DNA from: JAAYCI01 sp031548875
Lineage (GTDB): Bacteria; Bacillota; Clostridia; Oscillospirales; Ruminococcaceae
Length of the DNA stretch: 64,000 nt
Direction of reading: 5' to 3'
Assembly (NCBI GenBank): GCA_031548875.1
Contig: JAVBQQ010000013.1
Location: 1-64,000, forward strand
Position numbers and translations under genes: made by a program
Part shown: positions 9,258-17,521 of the stretch, piece after piece
Numbering within the stretch: the stretch's first letter is position 1
Layout: each line of letters opens with the position of its first letter
Notes under the pieces: model-generated
The model's database searches: none
The model's input: only the letters and a program-made list of their open reading frames with translations
Told to the model about the DNA's origin: nothing

Positions 9258-9279
9258 TGGTATACTGTTGTGGTATACT
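9258..9279 (+). promoter_or_regulatory. Doubled extended -10 element upstream of the SDR gene
   Basis: The nonamer TGGTATACT occurs twice in 22 bases (9258-9266 and 9271-9279). Each copy is a good extended -10 (TGn-TATACT) for rightward transcription, 36 and 49 bases before the SDR start. No good -35 is seen. The repeat could also be an operator. Confidence 0.45.
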
Positions 9280-9314
9280 GGGTTCTGGAACTCTCGTGGG
9301 AAGGGGGCACCACC

Positions 9315-10082
9315 GTGCGCATCGCCATTGTTACCGGCGCGTCCAGCGGCCTTGGGCGCGAATTTGTGGCACAGATCGACCGCCGGGAAAGGCTGGACGA
9401 GATCTGGGTGATCGCGCGGCGGGAGGAGCTTCTGCGGGAGATGGCCACACAGACGGCCACACCGTTGCGGCCCCTGGCTCTGGACCTTGCCCGGCCGGAC
9501 AGCTTTGAGCAGCTGGCCAACCTGCTGGAAAGCCACAAACCGGACGTCGCGCTGCTGGTGAACGCCGCCGGCTTCGGCCGCATGGGCGGCTGGCAACAGG
9601 TGTCTGGCAGGGACAACGACGGCATGATCGAGCTGAACTGCGCGGCGCTGGTGCGCATGACCACCCTCTGCCTTCCCTACATGCACAAAGGCGGGCGCAT
9701 CCTGCAGGTATGTTCTTCGTCCGCTTTCCAGCCGGTGCCCTATCTCTCGGTGTACGCGGCCACCAAGGCGTTCGTGCTCAGCTACAGCCGCGCGCTGTGG
9801 TGGGAGCTCATCGGCCAGGGTATCAACTGCACGGCCGTCTGCCCGTACTGGATCAAAGGCACGGAGTTTATCGGCAAGGCGCAACAGGGCGACGCAAAGG
9901 TCATCCGCCACTTCCCGCTGGCCTCCCACCCGCGCAGCGTGGCCCGGCTTGCTTTGTGGGAAAGCGCCCTCGGCCTGGCCGTGGCGTCGGCGGGGCCGGT
10001 GGCGCTGGTGCAGCGCTTTTTCGCCAAGTTCCTCCCCCACATCCTGGTGGAGACAGCCTGGGAGGGCATCCGCCGGGTGTGA
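9315..10082 (+). CDS. Short-chain dehydrogenase/reductase
   Basis: A 255-residue classical SDR. The NAD(P) motif TGASSGLG is at residues 8-15, NAAG follows, then the catalytic Ser in VCSSSAF and YAATK as the Tyr-Lys pair. The GTG start follows AGGGGG. The C-terminus (RFFAKFLPHILVE) is longer than the minimal fold and may touch membrane. The substrate cannot be inferred; its neighbour in the opposite direction is unrelated. Confidence 0.82.
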   Translation: MRIAIVTGASSGLGREFVAQIDRRERLDEIWVIARREELLREMATQTATPLRPLALDLARPDSFEQLANLLESHKPDVALLVNAAGFGRMGGWQQVSGRDNDGMIELNCAALVRMTTLCLPYMHKGGRILQVCSSSAFQPVPYLSVYAATKAFVLSYSRALWWELIGQGINCTAVCPYWIKGTEFIGKAQQGDAKVIRHFPLASHPRSVARLALWESALGLAVASAGPVALVQRFFAKFLPHILVETAWEGIRRV

Positions 10083-10466
10083 GACTGAACCTGCGGGGCA
10101 TCTCTTCTTCCATTGTAGCGCGCAATGTATCAAAAACCTATCAAGCGCGGCCATCGTTACCTTTCATTATATACTGAATGGACACAAAAATCATCTCGTG
10201 GTTTTGTAGGCCGGACGCATACGACCAGCCCGCACGCTAGGCGCGCCCACCCGCATGAACGGCGCTCAAGCCGTATTCCTGCGGCCTGAGCCGGCATGTG
10301 CCTCGCTCAAACCCGGCGGCCATCCGCATAAAAAACTCACAAAAGGACCGTCCGTGCACGAGGGCGGGTACGGCAAGGAAGTATGCGCCGCATAAAACGG
10401 CCGCTGGGGCCACTTTTGCGGTTCGCAGAAGTTTTCCCCCACCTGTTTGATGCGGCATAGTAAAAG
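10083..10466. other. Long gap without a recognised gene
   Basis: These 384 bases between the SDR gene and the terminator at 10467 have no convincing reading frame or ribosome binding site on either strand. The stretch is GC-rich and contains small inverted repeats. It could be a long 3' region of the SDR transcript or an unrecognised RNA. It does not resemble 6S, SRP or RNase P RNA by eye. Confidence 0.4.
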
Positions 10467-10501
10467 ATGCCCCGGCAATCCTTCGTGGATTACCGGGGCA
10501 T
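10467..10501. terminator. Bidirectional Rho-independent terminator
   Basis: The arms ATGCCCCGG and CCGGGGCAT pair with an inner AATCC/GGATT stem, one C-A mismatch and a TTCGT loop. The + strand continues with TTTT and the - strand with CTTTTA, so it can end both the SDR transcript and the leftward molybdenum cluster. Confidence 0.85.
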
Positions 10502-10611
10502 TTTGAGCGTATGATGACGCAAACAGGTACGGCAAAACCGATACTTCTTTACTGTGCCCGCCCTTCTGCCCGGGGCGGTTTCTTTTTTGTCCAAACAACA
10601 GCCGCGCCGTC

Positions 10612-10998
10612 TCAGCCGAAATATTTCTCGAACAGCGCGTCCACCTCGCCCTGCGCCTCGTCGGCGAACGCCTCGTACTTGCGGATGAGCTCCTCCCCCT
10701 CGGGCGTGATGATCGACTTGCCGCCATCCTTGCCGCCGGGCTGCCGCAGGATGACCTTGTGCCCGTACACCTGCTCGATTTTATCTATCAGCCTCAGGCC
10801 CTTGCTGTACGAGAGGCTCATGGCCTGGCAGGCGTGCCGCAGCGAGCCTGTCTCCCCCACCAGCAGCAGCAACTGGTTCACGCCCGGGCCGTAAAAGGCC
10901 CGCGTGCTCGCAAGCGAGATCTTCACTTCGGGGTGCAGTTCCCCCTGCCGGCGCTTCTCCAGCATCGAGCGCGAAGACGTCCCGCTATCCGACGACAT
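10612..10998 (-). CDS. ModE-like winged-helix regulator without a molybdate-binding domain
   Basis: A 128-residue protein with the ModE/LysR-type winged helix (VGETGSLRHACQAMSLSYSKGLRLIDKIE), followed by a family-typical segment with GGKDGGKS and ITPEGEELIRKYEAF. ModE of Escherichia coli adds two molybdate-binding domains; these are missing, as in many short clostridial homologues. It is the last gene of the molybdenum cluster and overlaps the MOSC gene by 14 bases. Regulation of this cluster by the protein is likely but inferred. An in-frame ATG 11 codons later is an alternative start. Confidence 0.82.
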   Translation of the reverse strand: MSSDSGTSSRSMLEKRRQGELHPEVKISLASTRAFYGPGVNQLLLLVGETGSLRHACQAMSLSYSKGLRLIDKIEQVYGHKVILRQPGGKDGGKSIITPEGEELIRKYEAFADEAQGEVDALFEKYFG

Positions 10999-11443
10999 AC
11001 AGCACGTCCCCCTCCTTTATCTCGCCCCCGTGCAGCACCTTTGCAAAGATGCCCTCCCGGGGCATGATGCAATCGCCCACCTGGTGGTAGATGGCGCAAT
11101 GGGCGTGGCACTCTTTGCCGATCTGCGTCACCTCCAGCTCGATGTCGCCGCAGCAAAGCCGTGTACCCACCGGCAGGGTACGCAGGTCGATACCGCTGAT
11201 GAGTAGGTTTTCGCCAAAGGCGCCCTGCTCCACATGGGCGCCGCGCGCCTTGAATTCCTCCACCTTCTCGTGGGACAGAAGGCTGACCTGCCGGTGCCAG
11301 TTGCCGCCGTGGGCGTCGTTCTCCAGGCCAAAGTCCTCGATGAGGCGGCCGCTGCCCATGCTATTCTTGGCAACGCCCTTCTTGTCGCTCAGGCAGACGG
11401 CCACCACGCGGCCGGCGCCCAGTTGTTCGGGGGTTATAGTCAT
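10985..11443 (-). CDS. MOSC domain protein
   Basis: A 152-residue single-domain MOSC protein. These are related to the C-terminal domain of molybdenum cofactor sulfurases and are expected to handle Mo cofactor or sulfur. Family marks are GLENDAHGG, EQGAFGENLLISG and the cysteine-bearing GKECHAHC. The start at 11443 has AAGGAAGG upstream; earlier in-frame codons lack this. It sits between MoaA and the ModE-like regulator. Confidence 0.85.
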   Translation of the reverse strand: MTITPEQLGAGRVVAVCLSDKKGVAKNSMGSGRLIEDFGLENDAHGGNWHRQVSLLSHEKVEEFKARGAHVEQGAFGENLLISGIDLRTLPVGTRLCCGDIELEVTQIGKECHAHCAIYHQVGDCIMPREGIFAKVLHGGEIKEGDVLYVVG

Positions 11444-11536
11444 CTCTTGTGTCCTTCCTTTCCCTGTTCCTGCCGCACACAACAGGAACGCTTGCACATG
11501 CGGGCGGGCGCCCGCAAAAGTTTACGTCCTTTAGAT

Positions 11537-12535
11537 TTATCCGCCAATGCCGGACATGCCCACCGGGGTGGCGATCAGGCTCGCTTCGCCCTCGCAGTCG
11601 GCCTGCTTGCGCGCGCCGGTGTGCTCACGGGGTTTTTTATCCACGGCCGCGCGCACCGCATCGGCGATCTCCTCGTCACCGGCCCCGCTGCGCAGCAGCC
11701 CCTTCAGCGGGATGCCCACATCGTAGAACAGGCAGAGCTTGAGGTCACCGGTGGCCGTCAGCCGCAGGCGGTTGCACTCGGCGCAAAATTGGTGGCTCAT
11801 CGCCGGTATCATGCCAATGCGCCCCTGAAAGCCCGGTGCGCCGTACATGCGCGCGGGCCCCGCCCCGCGCGAGGGGGGCAGCTCTGTAAGCGGGCCAAAG
11901 CGCGCATCAATGGCGGCCAGCGCTTCATCCGCCCGCACGGCGCAGCCCGCACTCTCGCCGCCCATGGGCATCCACTCGATCAACCGCACGTCAAGTTTGT
12001 AATCCCTTGCCAGCGCCACCACGCCCATCCAGTCGCTCTCCAGGCTGTCGGGCGAGAGCACGCTGTTCACCTTCACCGCTTTGAAGGGCAGTTCCAGCGC
12101 CTTGTGCAGGCCGGCCAACGTGCGCGCCCATTCGCCCCGGCGGGTGATGGCCGCGTAGCGCTCAGGCTCGGTGGCGTCCAGGCTGATGTTGATGCCGTCC
12201 ACGCCGGCGGCCAGCAGGTCTTCAGCCATCTCCTCCAGCAGCACACCATTGGTGGTGAGCCCCAGATATTGTATGCCCGGCACCTGCTTCACGCCGGCGG
12301 CCAGCTGCGTGATATCCTTGCGCACCAGCGGCTCGCCGCCGGTCAGGCGCACACGGTCGATGCCAAGGCCGGCCATGATGCGCACCAGCCGCACGACCTC
12401 GTCATAGCTCAGGATCTCTTCATGAGGGATGGGCGGCACGCCCTCCTCGGGCATACAGTAGCCGCAGCGCAGGTTGCACCGGTCGGTCACCGATATGCGC
12501 AGGTAGTGGATGTTTCTTCCGCACGCGTCGGTCAT
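11537..12535 (-). CDS. moaA: MoaA, GTP 3',8-cyclase
   Basis: A 332-residue radical SAM enzyme that, with MoaC, turns GTP into cyclic pyranopterin monophosphate. The N-terminal cluster motif CNLRCGYC, the C-terminal cluster motif CAECNRLRLTATGDLKLC and the final GG (MSGIGG), needed for catalysis in known MoaA, are all present. The ATG overlaps the moaC stop (ATGA). The second step partner is therefore made from the same message. Confidence 0.96.
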   Translation of the reverse strand: MTDACGRNIHYLRISVTDRCNLRCGYCMPEEGVPPIPHEEILSYDEVVRLVRIMAGLGIDRVRLTGGEPLVRKDITQLAAGVKQVPGIQYLGLTTNGVLLEEMAEDLLAAGVDGINISLDATEPERYAAITRRGEWARTLAGLHKALELPFKAVKVNSVLSPDSLESDWMGVVALARDYKLDVRLIEWMPMGGESAGCAVRADEALAAIDARFGPLTELPPSRGAGPARMYGAPGFQGRIGMIPAMSHQFCAECNRLRLTATGDLKLCLFYDVGIPLKGLLRSGAGDEEIADAVRAAVDKKPREHTGARKQADCEGEASLIATPVGMSGIGG

Positions 12536-13038
12536 GGCTGTGTGTCCTCTCTTGTATCCACCCTTTGGTAGTGGCCGCTCTTGCCGCCCTTCTTTTCCAC
12601 AAGACGAATGGCATCCATCTGCATGGCGCGGTCCACCGCTTTGCACATATCATAGATGGTCAATAGCGCCACGCTCACGCCCGTCATCGCCTCCATCTCC
12701 ACGCCCGTCTTTCCGGTGATGGTCACCGTGCATACCGCCCGCACGCGCCGGGCGTCCGGGTCCAGTTCGAAGTCCAACGCGGCCTTCTCCACCATCAGCG
12801 GGTGGCACATGGGTATCAGCTCGCTCGTGCGCTTCACAGCCATGATGCCGGCCACCCGCGCCACGCCCAGCACATCGCCTTTTTTAGCGCTGCCGGTGCG
12901 CACGGCCTCGAAGGCCGCCCCGTTCATCGTGATACACCCCTCGGCCACCGCCGTGCGGGAGGTCTCGGCCTTGGCCGAAACGTCCACCATCACAGCCCTT
13001 CCGCTCTCGTCAAAATGGTTCAGCTGGTTTTGCCGCAT
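12532..13038 (-). CDS. moaC: MoaC, cyclic pyranopterin monophosphate synthase
   Basis: A 168-residue protein with the family signature from VMVDVSAKAETSR to MCHPL and the C-terminal GGKSGHYQR. The start at 13038 has a perfect AGGAGG 6 bases upstream and gives the normal family length. The frame stays open upstream to an ATG at 13254 with a fair ribosome binding site (AAAGGA), which would add 72 residues. That extension has no recognisable domain and overlaps a structured region, so it is treated as leader sequence. Confidence 0.94.
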   Translation of the reverse strand: MRQNQLNHFDESGRAVMVDVSAKAETSRTAVAEGCITMNGAAFEAVRTGSAKKGDVLGVARVAGIMAVKRTSELIPMCHPLMVEKAALDFELDPDARRVRAVCTVTITGKTGVEMEAMTGVSVALLTIYDMCKAVDRAMQMDAIRLVEKKGGKSGHYQRVDTREDTQP

Positions 13039-13157
13039 GGCTGCCTCCTGGATGCGTTGTGCTTTTGTGAAAGATTTGAATAGGATACTTTTGTTTGAAG
13101 AAATGTTCAACAAGTGTCTTGATTCCGAGCCAAGGATACCTGCCATGCGCGAGTGGG

Positions 13158-13250
13158 GGGCATTCCATATCTCGGCTCGCGCTGGAGCAGCAACAGCTCC
13201 GAGCGGAGGAATGCCCGCCGCTTGCGTGTGGCACTGACAACACGTGTCAG
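13158..13250 (-). promoter_or_regulatory. Structured intergenic leader between modC and moaC
   Basis: Two inverted repeats lie in the 246-base gap before moaC. The larger (13158-13216) has outer arms GGGCATTCC/GGAATGCCC, then CTCGG/CCGAG, then a GCTG/CAGC tip. The smaller (13234-13250) is CTGACA/TGTCAG. Neither has a T-run, so they look less like simple terminators than like a leader. A molybdenum-cofactor riboswitch is possible but I could not match its consensus. Confidence 0.4.
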
Positions 13251-13284
13251 ACATAGAGATTCCTTTAAAATTGAGTTCCCTTTT

Positions 13285-14334
13285 CTAGCTCTCCCGCAGC
13301 AGCAGCACCTTGCCGGGCGCCACACACAGGTGGTCGGGCAGCTCGTCCGGCGCGTGCTCCTTGGCAAACTTCCACCAGATGTCCTCCGCCCCGGCGCGCT
13401 GGCTTTGGGCGCGGAACAGGATATCCCACTCGAACGGCGTCTCCACATGCTCGCCGATGGCCACCGCAAACCGGTTTTCGTCACCCTCGCTGTGCGAAGG
13501 GTGAAAGTCGTGTGCGCGCACGCCGATGTAGCTCACATCATCAGGCACCGGCCCGGCCACCTGCAGGCGCAGGCCCCAGTCCAGCGCCTCCACCTCGTCT
13601 TCGCCCGTCTTGCGCGCGGCCGAAAAGTTTTTGCAGCCGGTCAGCCGCGCCACGCCCAGCAGGGCGGGGTGCCTGAACATCTCCTGCAGCTTGCCAATCG
13701 CCAGCGTCCGCCCCTCTTCCAGCACCAGAAGGTCGCTGCACAGCTGGTACACCTCGTCCCGGCTGTGGGTCACCATCACGGCGTCGCCCGGATATTCCGC
13801 CAGCAGGCCGCCCATCTCCACCTGCAGCTTCTCGCGCAGGTGGGTGTCCAGCGCCGAGAACGGCTCGTCCAGCAAGAGCGCCTCCGGCTCGTACGCCAGG
13901 ATGCGCGCCAGCGCCACCCGCTGCTGCTGCCCGCCCGAAAGCTGGGCGGGGTAGCGCCCCTGCAGTCCGTCCAGCGAAAACCGCCGCACCAGTGCCTCCA
14001 CAGCAGCAGCCTTGGCCCGCTTTGGACCGGGCAGCGCGCAGGCGATGTTCTGCGCCACAGTCATGTTGGGGAACAGCGCGTAGCTTTGGAACAGGTAGCC
14101 AATGCGCCTTTTCTGGGGCGGCAGGTCGATCTTCGCCTCCGAATCGAACAGCACCCGTCCGTTCACCGAGATATGCCCCTCGTCCGGCGTCTCCACGCCG
14201 GCGATGCAGCGCAGCGTCATGCTCTTGCCGCTGCCCGAGGAACCCAATATGCCCAGCGGCGCGCCACCCGAGGAAAAGCGCACATCCAGCGTGAAGCCCT
14301 TGAACCGCTTTTTGATATCCACCTGCAAGCTCAC
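13285..14334 (-). CDS. modC: ModC, molybdate ABC transporter ATPase
   Basis: A 349-residue ABC ATPase. Walker A is GSSGSGKS, the Q-loop reads YLFQSYALFP, the signature is LSGGQQQR and Walker B is ALLLDEPFSALD. The last ~120 residues resemble a TOBE-type regulatory extension (GVRAHDFHPS). It starts at GTG 14334 behind GAGGGGAGG, 34 bases after modB. With ModA and ModB it forms an uptake system for molybdate or tungstate; sequence alone does not separate the two. Confidence 0.93.
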   Translation of the reverse strand: MSLQVDIKKRFKGFTLDVRFSSGGAPLGILGSSGSGKSMTLRCIAGVETPDEGHISVNGRVLFDSEAKIDLPPQKRRIGYLFQSYALFPNMTVAQNIACALPGPKRAKAAAVEALVRRFSLDGLQGRYPAQLSGGQQQRVALARILAYEPEALLLDEPFSALDTHLREKLQVEMGGLLAEYPGDAVMVTHSRDEVYQLCSDLLVLEEGRTLAIGKLQEMFRHPALLGVARLTGCKNFSAARKTGEDEVEALDWGLRLQVAGPVPDDVSYIGVRAHDFHPSHSEGDENRFAVAIGEHVETPFEWDILFRAQSQRAGAEDIWWKFAKEHAPDELPDHLCVAPGKVLLLRES

Positions 14335-14368
14335 GGCTGCGCCTCCCCTCTGCGGATGTTGGAACTGC

Positions 14369-15046
14369 TCACCGGCGGCGCAGCCAACGGCGCTCCCTGG
14401 CGGCGGCCCAGTTCATGCCCACCACCACCAGGAACGAGATGAGCACCAGGATGACCACATATTCGGTGGCCGCCTGTGCATCGCCCCCATTCACAGCCGA
14501 GTAGACGGCCAGCGGCAGCGTGCGCGTCCTGCCGTAGATGTTGCCGGCGATCATCACCGTGGCGCCAAACTCGCCCAAGCCGCGCGCAAAGGCAAGGATG
14601 CCCCCCGACGTGACCCCCGGCAGCGCCAGCGGCAGCCGCACCCGCCAGAAGATGGCCCCCTCGCGCATGCCGATGGTGCGCCCGGCGGCCAGCAGGTCGC
14701 CGTCCACCTGTTCAAAGGCGCCCCGGGCCGAGCGGTACATCAGTGGGAAGGCGATGACCACCGCCGCCAGCACCGTGGCCCACCAGGTGAACACGATCTT
14801 CACGCCCAGTACGTTCAGTAGCCACTCGCCCACCGGCCGCTTGACGCCGAAGATGTACAAGAGCAAGAAGCCGGCCACCGTGGGCGGCAGCACCAGCGGC
14901 AGCGTGAACAACCCGTCAATCACCATCTTCAGGCGCTCGCTGCGCAGGCTTACCACCCACCGCGCCGCAAACAGCCCCAGAAAAAAGGTGATGACGATAG
15001 ACACACAGGCCGTCCGCAGCGATATGAGTATGGGCGACCAGTCCAT
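14369..15046 (-). CDS. modB: ModB, molybdate ABC transporter permease
   Basis: A 225-residue permease with about five helices. The transporter motif for contact with the ATPase is seen as AAGRTIGMREGAIFWRVRLPLALPG, shortened here to its core AGRTIGMREG. The ATG at 15046 has GGAAGGGAG 9 bases upstream, preferred over an in-frame ATG at 15070. It follows modA by 150 bases, which include a 7-bp hairpin (GGAAATG/CATTTCC at 15123-15141) that may adjust the modA to modB ratio. Confidence 0.93.
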   Translation of the reverse strand: MDWSPILISLRTACVSIVITFFLGLFAARWVVSLRSERLKMVIDGLFTLPLVLPPTVAGFLLLYIFGVKRPVGEWLLNVLGVKIVFTWWATVLAAVVIAFPLMYRSARGAFEQVDGDLLAAGRTIGMREGAIFWRVRLPLALPGVTSGGILAFARGLGEFGATVMIAGNIYGRTRTLPLAVYSAVNGGDAQAATEYVVILVLISFLVVVGMNWAAARERRWLRRR

Positions 15047-15196
15047 CCGCGGGTTCTCCCTTCCATGCAATAGGTGGCCACATGGCCTGGGTGCGAAACG
15101 TCATCGTTCGTCATACCACCCCGGAAATGCTGCGCATTTCCCCGGCAGCTGCCAGATAAGGCGTTTCACCATCCAAAATTTTTGTATCGTATCGTG

Positions 15197-16048
15197 TTAA
15201 AAATCTGTCTTGAAGCCGTACTTCTCAAAGATGGCCAGCGCTTCGGGCGTTTGCAGGAACTCCACGAACAGCCGGGCGGCCTCGGGCTGGGGCGCGGCAG
15301 CGGTGATGCCCACCGGGTAGACGACCTTCGTTGCAAGAGTCCCCTCGGGCGCGGTGGCCAGCACCTTCACCTTGTCGGTGGTGGCGGCATCGGTGGCGTA
15401 CAAAATACCCACCTCCGCGCTGCCCTCGGCCACCCAGTTCAGCACCTGGGTCACGTCGGTGCCCAGGCTGGCCGTGGCCGCCACCTGGTCGTACACGCCA
15501 AGGCTGGTCAGCACTTCCTGCGCATACTGGCCGGCGGGCACGCTCTCCGGGTCGCCAATGGCGATGGAGGCCGCATCGGTGATATTTTCAAAAGAGGTAA
15601 CGGCGGTGGTCGAATCGGCCGCGGTAATGAGCACGACCTCGTTCTCCAGAAGATCCACCACCGAGCCTTTGTCAATGAGCTCTTCGTCCACCAGCGCGTT
15701 CATCTGCTTGGTGGCCGCCGAGAAAAAGACGTCGGCCGCAAGGCCCTCTTCGATCTGCATCTGCAGGTTGCCACTGCTTGCGTAGTTGCCCTCCACGGTG
15801 ATCCAGGGATACCGCTCCCGGAACAGCGGGATCAACTCTTCCGCCATCGAATGCTCCAGGCTGGCCGCCGCCGCCACGAGCATCGTAACGGGCTCTTCGC
15901 CCGTGGCGTCGCTCCGCCCGGGCGGGGCCGAAGCGGGCGCGGGCATGTCAACCGCAGTGGACGAGGCGGGCGCGGCGGAACTGCAGCCGGCCAGCATCAG
16001 GGCCGCCAGCAGGACGCCGGCGGTGAGTACAGTCAAAAGCTTTTTCAT
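15197..16048 (-). CDS. modA: ModA, molybdate-binding lipoprotein
   Basis: A 283-residue lipoprotein with signal peptide and lipobox LAGC (Cys22), a low-complexity linker to about residue 50, and a periplasmic-binding-protein fold of the ModA type (VAAAASLEHSMAEEL, YASSGNLQMQIEEG, FVEFLQTPEA). In a Gram-positive cell it is anchored outside the membrane and feeds ModBC. The oxyanion, molybdate or tungstate, is not certain. Confidence 0.93.
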   Translation of the reverse strand: MKKLLTVLTAGVLLAALMLAGCSSAAPASSTAVDMPAPASAPPGRSDATGEEPVTMLVAAAASLEHSMAEELIPLFRERYPWITVEGNYASSGNLQMQIEEGLAADVFFSAATKQMNALVDEELIDKGSVVDLLENEVVLITAADSTTAVTSFENITDAASIAIGDPESVPAGQYAQEVLTSLGVYDQVAATASLGTDVTQVLNWVAEGSAEVGILYATDAATTDKVKVLATAPEGTLATKVVYPVGITAAAPQPEAARLFVEFLQTPEALAIFEKYGFKTDF

Positions 16049-16207
16049 CGTTTTCTCTCCTTGCGTGCGATTTGTTTTAGCGAGATAAACGATACGCCTT
16101 TTGCCTATGCGCCGGGCGCCTCGTCATCTTTTGGCGGGATGGCGGGCGCCCCAGTACGCGCCCTGATTTGCTCCTTATTCAAATAGCCTTATGGAAAGGT
16201 CCAGCGC

Positions 16208-17257
16208 TCAAACTCCGGCGCCAAAGCCGCAGTTTGGGAACACGCAGCAGGCGCAGTTCAGGCAGAGGCCGCCGTGGCCCAGCCCGGCCAGGTCTTCAGC
16301 CGTAACGGGCAGGCCGGCCATCAGCCGGGGCAGCACCAGGTCAAAGATGGTGCGCTTCGCGTACATCACGCAGCCGGGCAAGCCGCAGATCGGCACGTCC
16401 GGTCTTCCGCCCTCCCCCGGCAGGTACGCCAGCATGAACATGGCCCCCGGCAGCACCGGCGCCCCGTAAGACACCACGCGCGCCCCGGTGTTGCGTATGG
16501 CCAGCGGCGTTTTGTCATCGGGGTCCACGCTCATGCCCCCGGTGCAAAACACAGCTTCCGCCCCCTTGCCAACCAGCGAGAGGATGGCCTCGGTAACAGC
16601 GGCGGGGTCGTCGTCGCACAGCACCTGCCCCACCTCTTCGCCAGCGCCAAATTCGGCCAGCTTGTCGCGTATCACGGGGGTAAAGGTGTCCTCTATGCGG
16701 CCCTTGAACACCTCGCTGCCGGTGGTGACAATACCGTATTTCTTGGGCTGGTACGGGTGCAGCGCAAGGATGGCGCCCTTGCCGGCAGCGGTCTGCGCGC
16801 GCGCCATCTTCTCCTCGGCGATCACCAACGGGATGATGCGCGTGCCGGCCAGATGGTCGCCCTTTTTCACCGGCGAGCCGCTGTGCCGCGTGGCGATCAT
16901 CATCTCGCCCAGGCTGTTCACCCGGCGCAGTTTTTCCACGTCCACCAGCAGCAGGCCGTCCGCGTCGGCCAGCACCTCTATCTTGCCCTCCTTCACCTCC
17001 GAAGGGCACAGGTGCGCGCCGTCGCCGGCGCATATTTTGTACAGGAGGGGCGCCGCGTCGTTCTCGTGCAGCATGCCCTCCTCTTTTTCCCACACGTACA
17101 GGTTTTCCTTGCCCAGCCGCAGCAGGTGGGGGATATCCTCTTTCGTAACCACATGCCCCTTGCGGAAGGCCGCGCCCTTGGTCACCCCGCGCACGATCTC
17201 GGTCACGTCGTGGCAGAGCACATGCCCTTCTGCGTCCTCGGTCCTGATCAGTTTCAT
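16208..17257 (-). CDS. Molybdopterin-binding protein (MoCF-type) with cysteine-rich tail
   Basis: A 349-residue protein with the MoCF domain of MoeA/MogA proteins: YGIVTTGSEVFKG and FCTGGMSVDPDD mark the pterin-binding site. The C-terminus ends in a cluster of cysteines (CLNCACCVFPNCGFG), typical of clostridial homologues. It is first in the cluster and is the only gene between the promoter at 17330 and modA. It probably acts in Mo or W insertion, beside the second MoeA at 36590. The start at 17257 gives a family-like N-terminus although its ribosome binding site is weak. Confidence 0.85.
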   Translation of the reverse strand: MKLIRTEDAEGHVLCHDVTEIVRGVTKGAAFRKGHVVTKEDIPHLLRLGKENLYVWEKEEGMLHENDAAPLLYKICAGDGAHLCPSEVKEGKIEVLADADGLLLVDVEKLRRVNSLGEMMIATRHSGSPVKKGDHLAGTRIIPLVIAEEKMARAQTAAGKGAILALHPYQPKKYGIVTTGSEVFKGRIEDTFTPVIRDKLAEFGAGEEVGQVLCDDDPAAVTEAILSLVGKGAEAVFCTGGMSVDPDDKTPLAIRNTGARVVSYGAPVLPGAMFMLAYLPGEGGRPDVPICGLPGCVMYAKRTIFDLVLPRLMAGLPVTAEDLAGLGHGGLCLNCACCVFPNCGFGAGV

Positions 17258-17329
17258 TCGTCCACCGGTTTTCCTTGTGTAATGCCCCTTTTGGGGGGAG
17301 TTGTTTTGAAAAGCCACTCGAGTCAAACC

Positions 17330-17359
17330 ATTATACTATACCCCCGCCGTGTTTTTCAA
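17330..17359 (-). promoter_or_regulatory. Promoter of the molybdenum cluster
   Basis: Read leftward: TTGAAA (17359-17354), an 18-base spacer and a perfect TATAAT (17335-17330). Transcription would start about 65 bases before the molybdopterin-binding protein. A small CCCC-AAAA-GGGG hairpin (17285-17296) lies in the leader. Confidence 0.75.
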
Positions 17360-17399
17360 GCCCCAATTTTGCAGTCTCCTCTTTTTCACCATTTTAAGA

Positions 17400-17428
17400 T
17401 TTCACTTTGCCGCAAATAATGGTACAAT
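17400..17428 (+). promoter_or_regulatory. Promoter of the 382-residue membrane protein and S49 peptidase
   Basis: An extended -10 TGG-TACAAT (17420-17428) with a weak -35 (TTTCAC) 17 bases upstream. It is back to back with the molybdenum cluster promoter and lies about 95 bases before the gene at 17522. Confidence 0.4.
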
Positions 17429-17521
17429 GGGGTTTGCGGCGTCGTGGCGTCTTGCAGATCCCCCATCGGCGGAGCTGCTGTCAGCTACGGCCCCCCGCGG
17501 GAAACGGACAGGGGAAGGGGG

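Noticed and set aside
13039..13254. 72-residue N-terminal extension of MoaC as the main start
   Set aside because: The internal ATG has a perfect AGGAGG and gives the normal family length; the extension has no domain.
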